Source of the DNA: Selaginella moellendorffii
Taxonomy: Eukaryota > Streptophyta > Lycopodiopsida > Selaginellales > Selaginellaceae
Assembly (NCBI RefSeq): GCF_000143415.4
Contig: NW_003314338.1
Location: 198,501-262,500, forward strand
Direction of reading: 5' to 3'
Length of the DNA stretch: 64,000 nt
The position numbers and the translations under genes are program-made. The notes under the pieces were generated by a model. It did no database searches and had not been told where the DNA came from. It was given only the letters and a program-made list of their open reading frames with translations. Of the stretch, positions 9,951-21,045 are shown in pieces. Every line of letters begins with the position of its first letter. The first letter of the stretch is position 1.

Positions 9951-12897
9951 TCACACAGACAAGCCGGACGAAGAAACCTTGACCTGGCTCACAAGCATAT
10001 CAATCTGTTCTCTGTACATTTGCTTCACGTCCGCAAGATCCGCTCGAAGCTCCTCCACCTGCGACCACGGCATATTCAAGACAGCGAGGAGATCAAACCG
10101 GTGGACACCAACCTGCTCGTCCCTTTCCCCCATGAGCTCCAAGGCAGAAGCATGCCTCCGCCGTAACGCCTCCAACTCGGCACGCAGACCACGCAAAGTT
10201 GACGCTTCACTCCGTAGCTTCTCGCACTGTCAGAGCACAACGTTGACTGGGAAATGCCAAGACCGAGCTTGTGCCTACCTCACTCGTGCTTCTCACAAGC
10301 TCTTCGGCCAGCGCAGCTCGAGTTGATTCCAGCTCCGCCTGTAACATTAGATAGCAAACAGATTGATGCCTCGCTGCTTACCAGGCGAGTCGCGTACGAC
10401 GACAACTCCCCCTCCTTGTGCCGCATCACCGACTCAAACTGCTCCGCCGATACATTGCCTTTGCTCACAGGAGGTGGCGAAGGAGGCGGCGGCTCCACCA
10501 CCATGGCCTTGTAAGAGTCTAGCGACGCCTGCAAGAAGTGACCCTCCTCCATGCCATTGACGCTCGTCAAGCTAGGCAAGCGCCACTGTTGTGTACCTGA
10601 AGCTGCCGCCCGACTGTTTATCTTGTCGTCGGCAACCCGCTGCACCCGCTCCTCCGCCTCTCCGCGCATTTCTCGCTCTCTGCTGAGCTCCTGCACTCAC
10701 AGAGCGGATGTCAAAAGGACGAGATACGCCAACTACGTGCCTGCTCCAGTGCTAGCCTTCGGGACCTCTCCTGGCCAAGGACTTGTGCATACTTCTCCTT
10801 GACATCACTCAATTCCTCATGCAAAACTTTGGCTCGCCCTTCGTGTGATGCAGCCGACTCCAGTGCAGCTAACAACTCCTGCCGGGTCTCAGATGCTCTT
10901 GCCCGCTCCGCTTCAAGCGAGCGCGTCACTTGAGACAGCTCGGCCTTGACACACGACACCTGCGTTGCCTCAAGGTACTTGAGTTGCCGCAACTACACCA
11001 AAGGAGATTAACACTACCTGAGCTTCCATGACCGCCAGCCGTGACAGCGTCTGTGACAAGCGCTCGTTTGTAGCTCTCTCCCGTTCCGTTGCAGCTGCTG
11101 CCTTTGCGTCAGCCTCCTGCATGTATTGTGAGTGAACAACTTCATCATCAGGCACACACACACGCGCCACACCTGCAAGCGAGAGTTGAGAGCTCGTTCT
11201 GCACCACTCCAAGCTTCCGCCCTCATAGCCGATGACTCCTGTTGAGCAGAGAGCAGGCAGTTTGAGAACATGGACAGCGGCTATATATATGGAGAGAGAC
11301 GGCTCACTCACCTGCATTGCCTCTATTTGACGGAGCAAAGGCCTCGTGGACTCGGGAACCCGGGCAACAAGATCATCATACCGCGTTTCTGCATCCTGTA
11401 CATACACCCCTGACGCACGTATGCAAGTGCTCCCTCGCCAAAGCTTTCAGACAAACCTGGCAGCGCCTCTCGAGGCTTTCAATGTCTTTCCTCAGCACAT
11501 CCTCCCGGTACGCTGCCTATACAATGAGCCAGCTATAAGTTGTAACGTAGATGGAGCACATCATGTCCCGGAGCCTCACCACTTGTTCTGCTCGACTTAG
11601 GCCCTGACGGAGCTCCTCGAGCGATTGCACAAGAGCGCTCTCCCTCTGAGCAGCCTGATGCAGCCGCTGGTCCAGGTCCGCTTTTGCCTGGCTGCTCGCA
11701 CGAGATTCCGCGCGTGCCTCACTTTCCCTTGCTTCGTTCACCATCTTGGTATAGAATTCCCTCTGGGCTGCGAGATCCGCATGCCCCTTGTCAAGCGTCT
11801 CCTGCAGGGCTTTCTCCGTGGCGGCTTTATCTTTCCTCATGCTCTCTACTTTGGCTTCTTCAACCTGTCCAGTAGCAGGGTGAGAAACGAAAAGAGAGAA
11901 CAACAGGCGTACCTGTAGCTTGGAATGGAGCCGCTGCTTCTCTTCTTCCAGCTCCCGAACCTGTAAAGCCCGCCATCACCATCTCAAACGTTTAACACAC
12001 CAGCACACTCTGATGTTTCACCTGGGACCGTAACTTCCGGATTGCAGCCTCCTGAGAAGCTTGCTTCTTTGAGAGCTCTTCACCTGACAAACAGCAGCGG
12101 GTGTTAGGAGAGGAGAGGGGGGGCACTGGTTACCTTCGGCCATGACCTGTTTAATGATATCGTCCTTCTCCTTGAGCAGGGCCGTGGAGTCGGACTTTCG
12201 ATTCACTTCTCTACGCAGCATGTCACGTTCCTTGGTCAGGGCGTACACCTGCTCGCGCATTGCCAAATGAGTGAAGAGAGCGTCTAAATCTAAACGAGAG
12301 AGAGAGAGAGAGAGGGTGTGCTGACTTTGCGCTCGGCAGCGCCTAGCTCCTGCTTGAGCGCCTCCAGTTCCACTTGGCTGCTTCGTTTCTGTGACAAAGG
12401 AGCGGCGTGAGTGCAAGGACGAAGCAGTGAGATACTCTCACCTTGCTGGCCTCCTCCAGGGAGCGCCTGAGCTGCTCCTTCTCCTCAATGAGCCGTGAGA
12501 TCTGGTGGGCCTCGTCGAGCACCTACACACAGCCGAGTATAACTGGTGCACCACACACACCGAGTCCGCATACCTCCTCCTCATGAGTTAACTGGGCCTC
12601 ACTGCTGGGTTGCTTGTCGTCCTCCTCCACCGCCGCCGTCGCCGCCACCGCCGCCGCTGCATCCTGCGTCTGGACGATCTCACTCTCACCTGGGTCCAGC
12701 GCGTCATTGGTCCGTGGCGATCTGGGCAGCTCCGGATCTGGGGCTGGAGCAGGCAGCGTCACCTCCTCTGCTTTGTTGCTGCCAGCGCTACCTTCCAATC
12801 CCAGTGCCGAGTCGAAATTCCTTTCGATGGTCTTGACGCCCTCGCTGATTTTGGTGACTGCCCCAGCAATGTCGCTGCTCAGGTTCCACCACGCCAT
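9951..12897 (-). CDS. GC5: Golgin candidate 5 / TMF (TATA-element modulatory factor) homologue
   Basis: Golgi coiled-coil tether; TMF proteins bind Rab6-type GTPases through the C-terminal domain. Sixteen minus-strand exons, starting 12574-12897, 12442-12522, 12326-12388, 12134-12248, 12022-12083, 11913-11960, 11580-11864, 11457-11516, 11312-11395, 11173-11238, 11018-11116, 10741-10992, 10382-10690, 10279-10338, 10113-10226, 9951-10058; 709 residues, all phases consistent. The N-terminal MAWW...DIAGAVTKISEGVKTIE motif, the block LTKERDMLRREVNRKSDSTA, and QVPESTRPLLRQIEAMQ-like and RHASALELMGERDEQ segments match plant TMF closely. The C-terminal TMF domain ends YREQIDMLVSQ. The intron at 10691-10740 uses a GC donor (CAG|GCACGT). 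An acidic, Ala-rich region after residue 45 is shorter than in Arabidopsis (total there about 950). The last 10 residues past VSQ could be intron read-through if another short exon exists downstream. Confidence 0.9.
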
Positions 12898-12999
12898 GCC
12901 CTAAAACGTTTGAGCGCGGCATTTTATCTGGTTGCAGATCACTGCGGCTGATCGAGCCCTAACATATTTGGGCAAGAAGACGCCACAGCAAGAAGCCCA
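12898..12999. promoter_or_regulatory. Compact bidirectional intergenic region (TMF / IQ-motif gene)
   Basis: The start codons of the divergent TMF (minus) and IQ-motif (plus) genes are 102 bp apart. No TATA box is evident. The bidirectional promoter role is inferred from spacing only. Confidence 0.4.
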
Positions 13000-14598
13000 A
13001 TGCCCGCGCAAGATCCTCACAGGGACGATGCTGATCCGCTCACCAAGCTCATCCTTCGGGCTCAAGCTTTCCGTGACAAGCTCGCCGAGTCCTCCAGCCG
13101 GCATCGCGAGTCCGTTAAGTCGATCGAGAGGTCTTCCCAGAAGGATGCAAGCTTGGAGGTGGACCTTATTCTTGCTGGCGCTGGTGCGGGCGATGATAAT
13201 TCTCGACTACTCGGTCTCGGGAATGACGACGAAAAAGAAGCTGAGGAGGAGGCAGCTCTTTTGCAGGAGCTCTTCTTTTCTAGAGAATCAACAACAACGA
13301 CAGCAACAACAAGGTCGACGACGGGGACGACTGAGATAGATCCCCGAAACGATGGACTGTGCTTGCTCGTGACAATTGGAAAGGTGGTGCTCTTGGACGA
13401 GACAGTGGAAGACCTGACCAAGATCAAGCCAAGCATCCTGTGCCACTTTGGCAGCACAATTTCAATGCTATCATCTTGTACGTGCCTCCTGACGCTCTTC
13501 TTCCCTGCTGTGTTTGACGCCCAGGGTCTCAAGCTTTGCCCAGAGCAGCGAATTTCAGTCACCCCGGTCACAGTCCAAAAGAGAATGCTACTCTTTGACT
13601 ACAGGTCGCAGCTGTTTTGGAAACTGGCATCCACGAGAGTTCAACAGGAGTGGTGTGCTCAACCCGTCAAGACAACTCTTTACCTCAGGTGGCAATCCGG
13701 TGAAGCATTAGAGTGTTACGGCTATGTGTCCTTGAACAACGCCATACAAGTGGGAGGTTTGCAGACTAGCTTGGTACTAGCTGCTGGCAAAAGCATAAAA
13801 GATGATGTGCATCCTGCTGTAATCAAGCCAACGCGGTACAAGACCAAAGCTAGTTCCGTCGAGCCTGTGACGAGCCTTAGAAGTTCCAAGAGCAACATCG
13901 ACTTGGAAGGAAGAGCCATTGCAACTGTCGACATTGGGATGGTGCTCGTCGGTGAATCAAGCGTAGGTGCTGCTCCGAAGAAGACGAGTTGCTACATCCA
14001 CGCAGGGGATGAACAGGTCAGCCATCTCAGGTCTGGTTTGGGTGAGCTCATTTCCTTTTGCTTTGCTCAGGAACCTTGGATTTATCTTAACTTGCACAAC
14101 TTGGGGGCGGAGTTTACCAGAGTGCAATCCGCAAGATCCCAAACCATGCTCTTGGTTGTCAAGTCAGGTTGTAGAGTTGCTTTCGCGAGTATCAGGTTGT
14201 CACGGAAGAACAGGTACCGCCAGAAGTTTTTGGATGCTGTATTGCAACCGAGCCCAAGCGAGGAATGCCTGATATTCTTGGAAGCATGGGACAGCTTGCG
14301 AGCGTATGAGGGGCTGGGAGAGGGTGGACTGGAGGGCTTGCTCGGAATGCTCAAGGTCCCATACTCTTTGGGCTCATGGACGGAACGAACTTCAAGACAC
14401 GGGATTGTCAAGTTTTCAGGCTGCTTCAGAGTTTGGCATCCGAGCAAGAAGTCAGTGTCTGGCAAGGTCACAGTGATTGTTGTGCTTGGCTTGAGATACC
14501 AAGTCTTGAAGATCCAGAAAGAGAACCAGGCAGCGGCTGTGATCCAGTCTTGTTTTCGAAAGTTCCTATTTGAAAAGTCACAGCTCAAAGAAAATTGA
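13000..14598 (+). CDS. IQ-motif protein with possible C2-like region, family not recognised
   Basis: An open frame of 532 codons. I do not recognise the family. The N-terminus is charged with Ser/Thr and Asp/Glu-rich stretches and a T-rich run (about residues 97-112). A beta-rich middle follows (LCLLVTIGKVVLLDE ... MLLFDYRSQLFWKL ... TTLYLRW) whose pattern resembles a C2-type sandwich; this is weak. Near the C-terminus, AAAVIQSCFRKFLFEK fits an IQ (calmodulin-binding) motif. A likely 54-bp intron lies in frame at 14017-14070: it starts GTCAGC after CAG, ends TTTGCTCAG, has a T/C-rich 3' end and no stop. If spliced, the protein is 514 residues with DEQ joined to EPWIYLNL. The stop is followed by a roughly 600-bp non-coding flank and then repeats, so this is the last gene of the dense block. 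Confidence 0.72.
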   Translation: MPAQDPHRDDADPLTKLILRAQAFRDKLAESSSRHRESVKSIERSSQKDASLEVDLILAGAGAGDDNSRLLGLGNDDEKEAEEEAALLQELFFSRESTTTTATTRSTTGTTEIDPRNDGLCLLVTIGKVVLLDETVEDLTKIKPSILCHFGSTISMLSSCTCLLTLFFPAVFDAQGLKLCPEQRISVTPVTVQKRMLLFDYRSQLFWKLASTRVQQEWCAQPVKTTLYLRWQSGEALECYGYVSLNNAIQVGGLQTSLVLAAGKSIKDDVHPAVIKPTRYKTKASSVEPVTSLRSSKSNIDLEGRAIATVDIGMVLVGESSVGAAPKKTSCYIHAGDEQVSHLRSGLGELISFCFAQEPWIYLNLHNLGAEFTRVQSARSQTMLLVVKSGCRVAFASIRLSRKNRYRQKFLDAVLQPSPSEECLIFLEAWDSLRAYEGLGEGGLEGLLGMLKVPYSLGSWTERTSRHGIVKFSGCFRVWHPSKKSVSGKVTVIVVLGLRYQVLKIQKENQAAAVIQSCFRKFLFEKSQLKEN

Positions 14599-15186
14599 GT
14601 AATTTCTGCATGACTAATGAGCTCTCGAGTTTTCTATCCAACGGTTGGCTTAATTGACAGCCTAATATCCCATGTATTATTGAATACGGCATTGTGTGGT
14701 GAGAATGATGAAATGGACTTCTCTCACCAAAAGAATGCAGCCTAGCTGGTCTCGCGGGTATTCTAGCTGTTCTTATTCTTTCCTGCTGTTGCTTTTGCAT
14801 AGTATCTATGAGGCAAGCACAAGTTAAGCGAGCTCTCAAACAGGTGCTACTCTTGTGTTATTTATGCAGAGTTTTTGTAAGAAATGGTGTTTCCAGTGGA
14901 TAAAGAACTATCTAGGTCTTGTTCTTCTAAAGATTTCGAGAGTTTACAGTTTTACTATGTTTTTGTTTGCCTAAGTTCATTCTTAAGGTCCTTCAGGTAC
15001 TGGGGCTGAAATGGTTGAGGTACTTGGTCTGTTGGGATTGTCAAGAGCCTGAAATCGGAGAACCTGGTCGGAGTCAGATTGGGGAGGAACATTAGTCCCT
15101 ATGGTGGGCCTTGGGTGTTCAAGTGGTATGGGAGGCACACAATAAGAATCACTTTGAAGATAAGCCAAAAAGTATGATCATTTTGA
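14599..15186. other. Non-coding flank after the gene block
   Basis: AT-moderate sequence containing the 3' flank of the IQ-motif gene. Short open frames exist on both strands (one Pro-rich on the minus strand at 14983-15168) but none has a recognisable domain or splice context. No RNA gene or repeat was identified. Confidence 0.3.
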
Positions 15187-15369
15187 CTTAGTGGAGATTG
15201 TCATTGGCCTTGGTTCAACTGCAATACTTGTTCTTGGCACATCAAGGGAGACCAGACTGGGCCACAATGTGGCTACAACTGTGGCTCCCTCACTTTGGAA
15301 GACCACAAGGACCATGATAGCAATGGCAACCTTGGATGTAATGCATTTGAATTTAGAGCTAAACTTTAA
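15187..15369 (+). pseudogene. Cys-rich open segment, possible isolated exon
   Basis: Sixty open codons without a start Met, directly after an acceptor-like TTTTGACTTAG. The translation is rich in Cys, His, Asp, Gly and Trp, with six cysteines (for example GDCHWPWFNCNTCSW and GPQCGYNCGSLTLEDH). The composition suggests a small folded, perhaps secreted, domain, but no signal peptide exon or family was recognised. It sits at the border of the repeat region and may be a gene relic. Confidence 0.25.
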
Positions 15370-15431
15370 GTCTATTGTGTTAATGACCCTAGGAGTACCA
15401 ACTTCCTATATATTTAACCTATATATGCAAA

Positions 15432-16160
15432 TAGTGTAAGATGAAATTTAACACAATTTCAACATACCTAAAGAAGTGGGTATTCTGCCAATTAGTATAG
15501 CATAGAACTTGGGGTAGACCCAAGTTAGATGCAGAACAATATTAAATATAAAAGCTAGTAGATTGAAGATTAAACACAAAAATAGCATTATTATATTCAG
15601 AATAATCTTTATATATTTCACTAATAAATTTAGATACTTTCCATAAATAGTCAATAAGACTATAGAGTGTCTAGTAGACTATTGTAAATATGACTATGGG
15701 TATTGAAATTTACTTATTAGTAAGTCCTTTTGAATGTTTTATTTTATTTAGTATATTAGTATTATTGGGTCTTTTGATCAGTCTTTCCTAAACTAGTTAA
15801 GAAACTAGTCTTTATATATGCACTTGACTATAAGACTATAAGGATAGAATTCCTAAGCAGTATTAATTAAGCATACTTGATCTAATTAGAAAAATTCGTT
15901 TGTTAGTTTGCATTTCCTAGTGTTAAGAACCCATGACATTGAGCCTAATCCCTCAATATTCATTACCTAAACACTTTTGTATCATGCATTATATGTTATT
16001 CCCATTTTTTTCTATTTAGCTATTTATAGAAAGTATTTAGATATATTAGTTATGAATATTTATAGAATGTATAGATTTTTTTAACCCAATAATATTATTT
16101 CCACTTTTAAATTTGCCATCTAGTACCATTCCATATTTAATAAATTTTCAAATTTTTCCT
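15432..16160 (+). repeat. Decayed copy of the solo-LTR family found at 57150-58327
   Basis: Two blocks align by eye with the solo LTR: AGACCCAAG..GATG.AGAACAA near 15515-15540 (compare 57580-57610) and the ACTTTCCATAAATAG motif near 15635-15650 (compare 57945-57963). The intervening text is strongly AT-enriched. Exact ends cannot be fixed. Confidence 0.45.
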
Positions 16161-16187
16161 AAAATTCTTAAATGGAAGGGACAGGCC

Positions 16188-16206
16188 GGGGGGGGGGGGG
16201 GGGGGG
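16188..16206 (+). repeat. G homopolymer (19 nt)
   Basis: An unbroken run of 19 G residues at the position where related elements have their CCCGGGGGGG stretch. Length may be uncertain because of sequencing slippage. Confidence 0.8.
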
Positions 16207-16239
16207 TCAAAATGTATAATAGGGATAATAGGTAGGTGT

Positions 16240-17276
16240 AACACACAAATCCTTAAGCCCCAAAGTGGGGCCGAAAGGGTATTATTTGGTAGTGGCCAAA
16301 TTGGAAGTCTAACAAGTATAACACATTTGAACTAAAAGCTTTGATTTAGAAAGTTGAGAGTGGGAGTGAAAATCCCAACGAAGTGCTTGAAGAATGCACA
16401 CAAAATGGTTAACAATCAAGTCTTTAGAAAGGGATACACAAGGGATTGACACATGGCAAGTGTTATGACACATGGAAATGTCAAGATAGAATTTGAGATG
16501 GAGTCTGAGATAAAGTCCAAGATAGAGTCTAAGATGGAGTTCAAGACCATATCCAAGACTAAGACCAAGACCGTGTCTGATATTGAGACTGAGACTAGGT
16601 CTAAGACCAAGATTGGGGCCAAGACCAAGTCCAAGTCTGAGTCTAAGCCTAAGGATGAAAATTTAAAGCAATTGTCTCCCAAGGTGATTTGGTGAGTCCT
16701 TATGAGATAATAAGGGGGTAGACTCCAATAGAACCAATTTAGCTAAGAAAGGTTAGTGTGCCCAAGGAAGGTTACACCTATGTGGTGGATAATGATATAA
16801 CTATGAAGGAGTCCAAGGATAGAGTGAATATGGATAGAGAAGTGGGGTAATTTGGTGTGAAGTGTTCAAAAGTTAACTCTAGCTCCCTCGAGAGATTGAA
16901 TGATTAATGTTCCCAATTCAAATGTGGTGGCACTATCTACTTGAATACCTTATGTAGCTCATTAGAACTTCACTCTAGCTATATGGGTAGGGCATCCTAG
17001 TGGCAAAAGGTGGGGGAGTACCTATGAGGTTTGTATTGGGTTATAGTGTTTTGAAATGTCATCCTAAAATCCTAAACCATAGAAAAAAAGAGTGGTCCTT
17101 TTGCTTGGTGACCAAAGGTATGGTTACATAGTGAGGAAGTCCCAAAGGTTAATAGAACTTAGTGGGATGGGCTTTTACACCCTAGATTAATTGTGGTGTT
17201 AGTGAGCACTGCCATAGACGGAGGGGGATTTGGTGGGGATCGAAGAAGGGATATTAGGGGATGTGTAAGGAATTAA
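16240..17276 (+). mobile_element. Decayed LARD-family LTR, plus orientation
   Basis: Starts TGTAACACACAAATCC, matching TGTGAGACACAAAATCC of intact LTRs, and continues with the same order of blocks: CCCCAAAGTGG, a minisatellite of GAGTC-type units at 16490-16650, the TAGTGTGCCC region, and the CTAGCTCCCTCGAGAGATTGA segment. Many CpG sites of the intact copies are TpG or CpA here. The 3' end is cut off by a gypsy-type LTR start at 17277. Confidence 0.6.
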
Positions 17277-17517
17277 CTCCCTAAGGTGTTCTAGGCTAAA
17301 GGATCCCTAAAATCATGATTGGAAAGATCGGATAAGACCAAGTTTGAGATTGATTTCGAGACTAAGTTTGAGATCAAGTCGGACACTAAGTTCTAAACCA
17401 ATTTTGAGATCCGAGATCAGGTCTAAGACCAAGTCCAAGAGCTAGTCTGAGACCAAGTTTGAGGTCAAGTCTAAGATCAAGTCTAAGATCGAGCTCCTAC
17501 TCCTAAAAGGGAAACCA
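17277..17517 (+). mobile_element. 5' part of a gypsy-family LTR
   Basis: Begins TGTAAGGAATTAACTCCC and aligns with the gypsy-family LTR at 55761, including the GGCTAAA.GATCC block and the GAGATTGA/GAGACTAAG repeat tract. The rest of the LTR appears displaced to about 21046-22001 by later insertions. Confidence 0.5.
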
Positions 17518-18878
17518 AACCTGGCGTGACTACACATTGCTTTCTATGGCACAATTTCTTTCTGTTTCTTTTGGTAGCAAATTTTGAGGACTGATTTTTT
17601 GTTCATCTTGCAGCGTTTTATTTGATATTACATGTGTTAGATAGGTTTGAGCTCCTCTTTCCAGCAAGGTATAGCACTCATCAAGCCATGTAGTATTTGA
17701 GGAGATACAATGTTTCTTGGCTCGGTTTGATGTGGGTTTTTACTTTCTCGCTTAGATTCTTGGCCTAATTTCTCAAAGTAGTGTATTTAGGTTTGTAAAT
17801 CTGGCCTAGATATACAAGTAGTGGTGATTTTTGGTGCTATATTTTGGTGAATTCGTGGCATGCAAAAGAATTTTCTTTTCCTACTAGATAGGGGCATGTT
17901 TGTAGTAGGAGTTTATGCTTTTCTGGGTTTTGTTTTGGATGCTATTTGTTTTTGGAGGTGCTCCTAGTCCTAGGCTTTCCAAGAATACCAATAGCACTTT
18001 GGTATCAATCTAGATTGGTGACATATAAATGTTTTTCCAGGATATTAGTATATTGGGCTATTTTTTCTTGGATCTTGCGGGATATTGAGGCATTTTCTTC
18101 ATAAATTCTTGCAATAGAGGGTACAAAAGGCTGAGCTCTTTCCAATGAACCTATTTACAAGCAAAATGGTGAAGGATCAAGACTAGAATACTTATTTTTT
18201 TCTTTTGGGCTAAACTTGGGTAAGGGTTTCTTAAGAAAGAAGCAATCTTCAAAGGAGTAGGAGATGGCGCTAGAGTAGGCACTAGAGTAGGAGTTGGTGC
18301 TGGACTAGGCTCTAGAGTAGGAGTGAGAGTAGAGAGGTTATTGGTTACCGGTTGTTGGTTACTGGTTATTAATTACTTGCTACCGCAAGAGGTTGGTGGT
18401 TACTCTAACCTTGAGAGTCAGTTGTTATATGTGCTTTAAAGTGTATTCTGGGATGTTGAAGGAGCTGCACTAAAGTATGTATACCAACTGGCCTATATCT
18501 CCTTCCATTTCCAAGCTTGTTTATATTTGTCATGAGTATTTTGGGCAACTTTAAGCAATTTGTGGACAAGGTAAAAGGTTCTAAGCCATTTATTTTGGCC
18601 AAAAACTCTTCTTTCTATGCTTTAGAGAAGTCTACAGTCTTATTACTTCTGTCAACCCAGTTGCCTTGACTGGGCATTTGCAGTGTTCAAGGTATTTGAT
18701 GCTAGTACAGACTAGATGTGTGACAAATTGGCACTATTTTACCATACCTCAAGGCCATAAGATATGGAGTGAACTTTTAGAATCTAGAATTTAGAGGCAG
18801 CCTAGGTACAACATTGCACCATCTTGAGCCGAGTCTTCTTCATCCTCAGTAAATTCCAGTGAGTTAGATTTATGAGCT
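17518..18878. other. Unassigned AT-rich sequence
   Basis: No open frame with a recognisable domain. A short tandem of CTAGAGTAGGAG-like units lies near 18270-18330. Probably old repeat sequence, but no family was matched. Confidence 0.3.
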
Positions 18879-19137
18879 ATGGTGCAGCCACCTTTAGCTC
18901 AACCCCAGCTCCATATTTTGCAGAAGGGGAGTGATTTGCTAACTTTCTTAGGTGTTGGAACAATCAAAGAGCAAGGGACAAATGCCTTGAGTTCAAAAGC
19001 AACATTCTCTCCTTCACTACCTTTGAAGTTTTCTCCTCGCTGGACTGGCCTTTACTTTGTTCAGCAACACATTGGAGGTGGAGGACATGTGCTAGTCATA
19101 ATGCTGGTGGACGTGAGCTCACGTCGAGTTCACCATT

Positions 19138-19327
19138 TGTTGGGGAAAGGAGGGGCACTTCCCCAAATGCTTGCTCAAACACGAAAAATGCTCTAATGCT
19201 GTTCACAAATGCCCCCCGCTTTTGCCTTTATGAGGTAAGAGTTTATACAAGGAAGATAAAGAATATTCTAAGAATAAAAATATTCCCTCTTTCACTCTTA
19301 CACTTTCTAAGTGGCCATGCCCTAACA
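19138..19327 (+). mobile_element. Small LTR-like segment (copia-type ends)
   Basis: A 190-bp interval starts TGTTGGGG and ends CCCTAACA, near-perfect inverted ends of the kind usual for Ty1/copia LTRs. A clear target-site duplication was not found, and no internal coding region is attached. The 16-bp palindrome GACGTGAGCTCACGTC lies just upstream at 19110-19125. Confidence 0.35.
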
Positions 19328-20052
19328 GTGGGGGAGTAAAGGTATCCATACTTGGCTGTTAGACCATGGTGTTTCTTATGGGGTCTGTATCCAAGACTTG
19401 GGATTTAGAGGGTCTTATGATCTAGTCTTATTGTACCTAGGTAAGGCTTGGTGTGAGGATGGTGTTCAAGAATTGAAGATTGGAGTTAATGACTATAGGA
19501 TGAGGAGTTGAGGGTGTACTTAGAGGATGAATTATCATTTTCATAATATAGAAGGATAGTTTTAAATGGCAAAGGTAACCCACATGGAACAAAGGATAAT
19601 TAAGTGTTTGTATAACACTTGCAAAGACGGTCCTAATGATTAGAAATTGCATATGAGAGGTATTTAATTGTGGTGGCATCTCAAAAGTATTCATAAGGCT
19701 AGGACTTTATGGGTCATTGGACTTGCAAAGTCCAAAAGTTAGACGAGTTAGTCGAGTAAAGAGATCATCCCAAAAGCTTGGATGAAATGTATTTGGAGTG
19801 AAGTGTGTTATGCTCAGTCATGCACTAAGAGGATCATGAGATCCAAGTATAAGAATAATTAATATCTCACTAAGGATGAGGTGCTATATTAAAGACAACT
19901 TTTAAGAAGAGTTGGGTGTGAACACGATGGTGAAATATTAACCAATAGTTAGCATAAAAAATGACAAATATGGTTTTGGTAGAAGATATAAACACAAATG
20001 GAATGTGTTGTGAGGATAGGCTCCTAAAACTGATGGTGTTGAGACACTAAGT
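19328..20052 (+). mobile_element. Mixed fragments of gypsy LTR and LARD internal region
   Basis: The first part (to about 19440) matches the gypsy LTR block GGTAGAGGTACC..ACTTGGGATTTAGAG seen at 21580-21690. The remainder follows the LARD internal order (GTGCTCATGA.., GGATGAGTTGGTATTCTCATC-like, AACACTTG..AA) in plus orientation with many substitutions. Confidence 0.45.
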
Positions 20053-21045
20053 TGTAAGTAAATAAATTTTCCATTCTACTTTAATCACTTAACCACACCT
20101 CCAACCACTTGGAAGAGTCTCATTCATAACCTCCATAAGTCCAATTCAAGATTTGAGGTTTGCTAGCCCCGAGAATAGCATCCATACCACTCAACCTTTG
20201 CACTTCATCCAAGTGCTCCACGTGTTTGGTCCCATGACCAAGACCCAAAGGTACCACTGACATATTAGCTTGTTATATTAGGGCCGTGTCTATTCACCTT
20301 TGTTAAACTGGTGATCCAACACCACCTACATCACAGTCCTATCTCTCAAAGACTGGGTCATCCGTCCATAAGTGGTCATCCCAGATCCACTCCTTAGCTT
20401 CCTTAGGATGCCTGTAAACATGGAGAATAGCCTTCCCCAATATCCCTTTTTTGGTCCCCACTAAGTCCCTTTCTACCCATGGCCGAGTTTGTCAACACTG
20501 CCACTAGATCAAGGCCTATAGGCCCAACCACTAAGTCCCCTTGTTCTTTGGGACTTCCTTGTCATGTGATTGCATTTACACTAAAGGACTGCTCCTCTTC
20601 CTTTCCACCATTTGGGACTCTGGGACAACATTTCAAAACACTATGGCCCTACGTGAGCCTCGTGGGCACTCTCCCCGCTTTTTGCCTATGGGTGCTTTAG
20701 CTATGAGCTTAGAGCGAGGTTCCGTTGAGCCATGCTAGGTATCCAAGTAGGTAGTGCCATCCACACTTGGACTAGGAGCATCAACCATTCCATCTCCCAA
20801 GGGAACTAGAGCTGGCTCTTGAACACTTCCCCAAGCCACTCCACTTGTCGGTCTATATTCACTTTAACCTTGGACTTCCTAGTGGTTATCTTATCACCCA
20901 ACACTTGGGTACAGCCTTCTTGGGCCAAATTGGCTCCATTGGGGTTCAACCCCTACACTCTCCCTATTATACTTTTGGAACCCCCTACAGCTCCCCCCCC
21001 TATAGGACGATCGCTTTGGGCTTTCACCCAACAGCATATATTAGT
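20053..21045 (-). mobile_element. Truncated LARD-family LTR, minus orientation
   Basis: Starts (plus strand) TGTAAGTAAATAAATTTTCC and follows the reverse-complement LTR order through GTCACTTAACCACACC, CCATGGCC..TTTGTCAACACTGCCACT, and GCTTTGGGCTTTCACCC at about 21010. It then passes into gypsy LTR sequence, so the LTR 5' end is missing. Confidence 0.6.

Noticed and set aside
13478-13524. A 47-bp GTACGT...CCCAG intron in the IQ-motif gene
   Set aside because: Removing it shifts the frame and meets a stop within about 25 codons. The alternative 66-bp version creates TAG at the junction.
18879-19196. 105-codon plus-strand frame as a gene
   Set aside because: No domain, no splice context, and its 3' end runs into the TGTTGGGG LTR-like unit.
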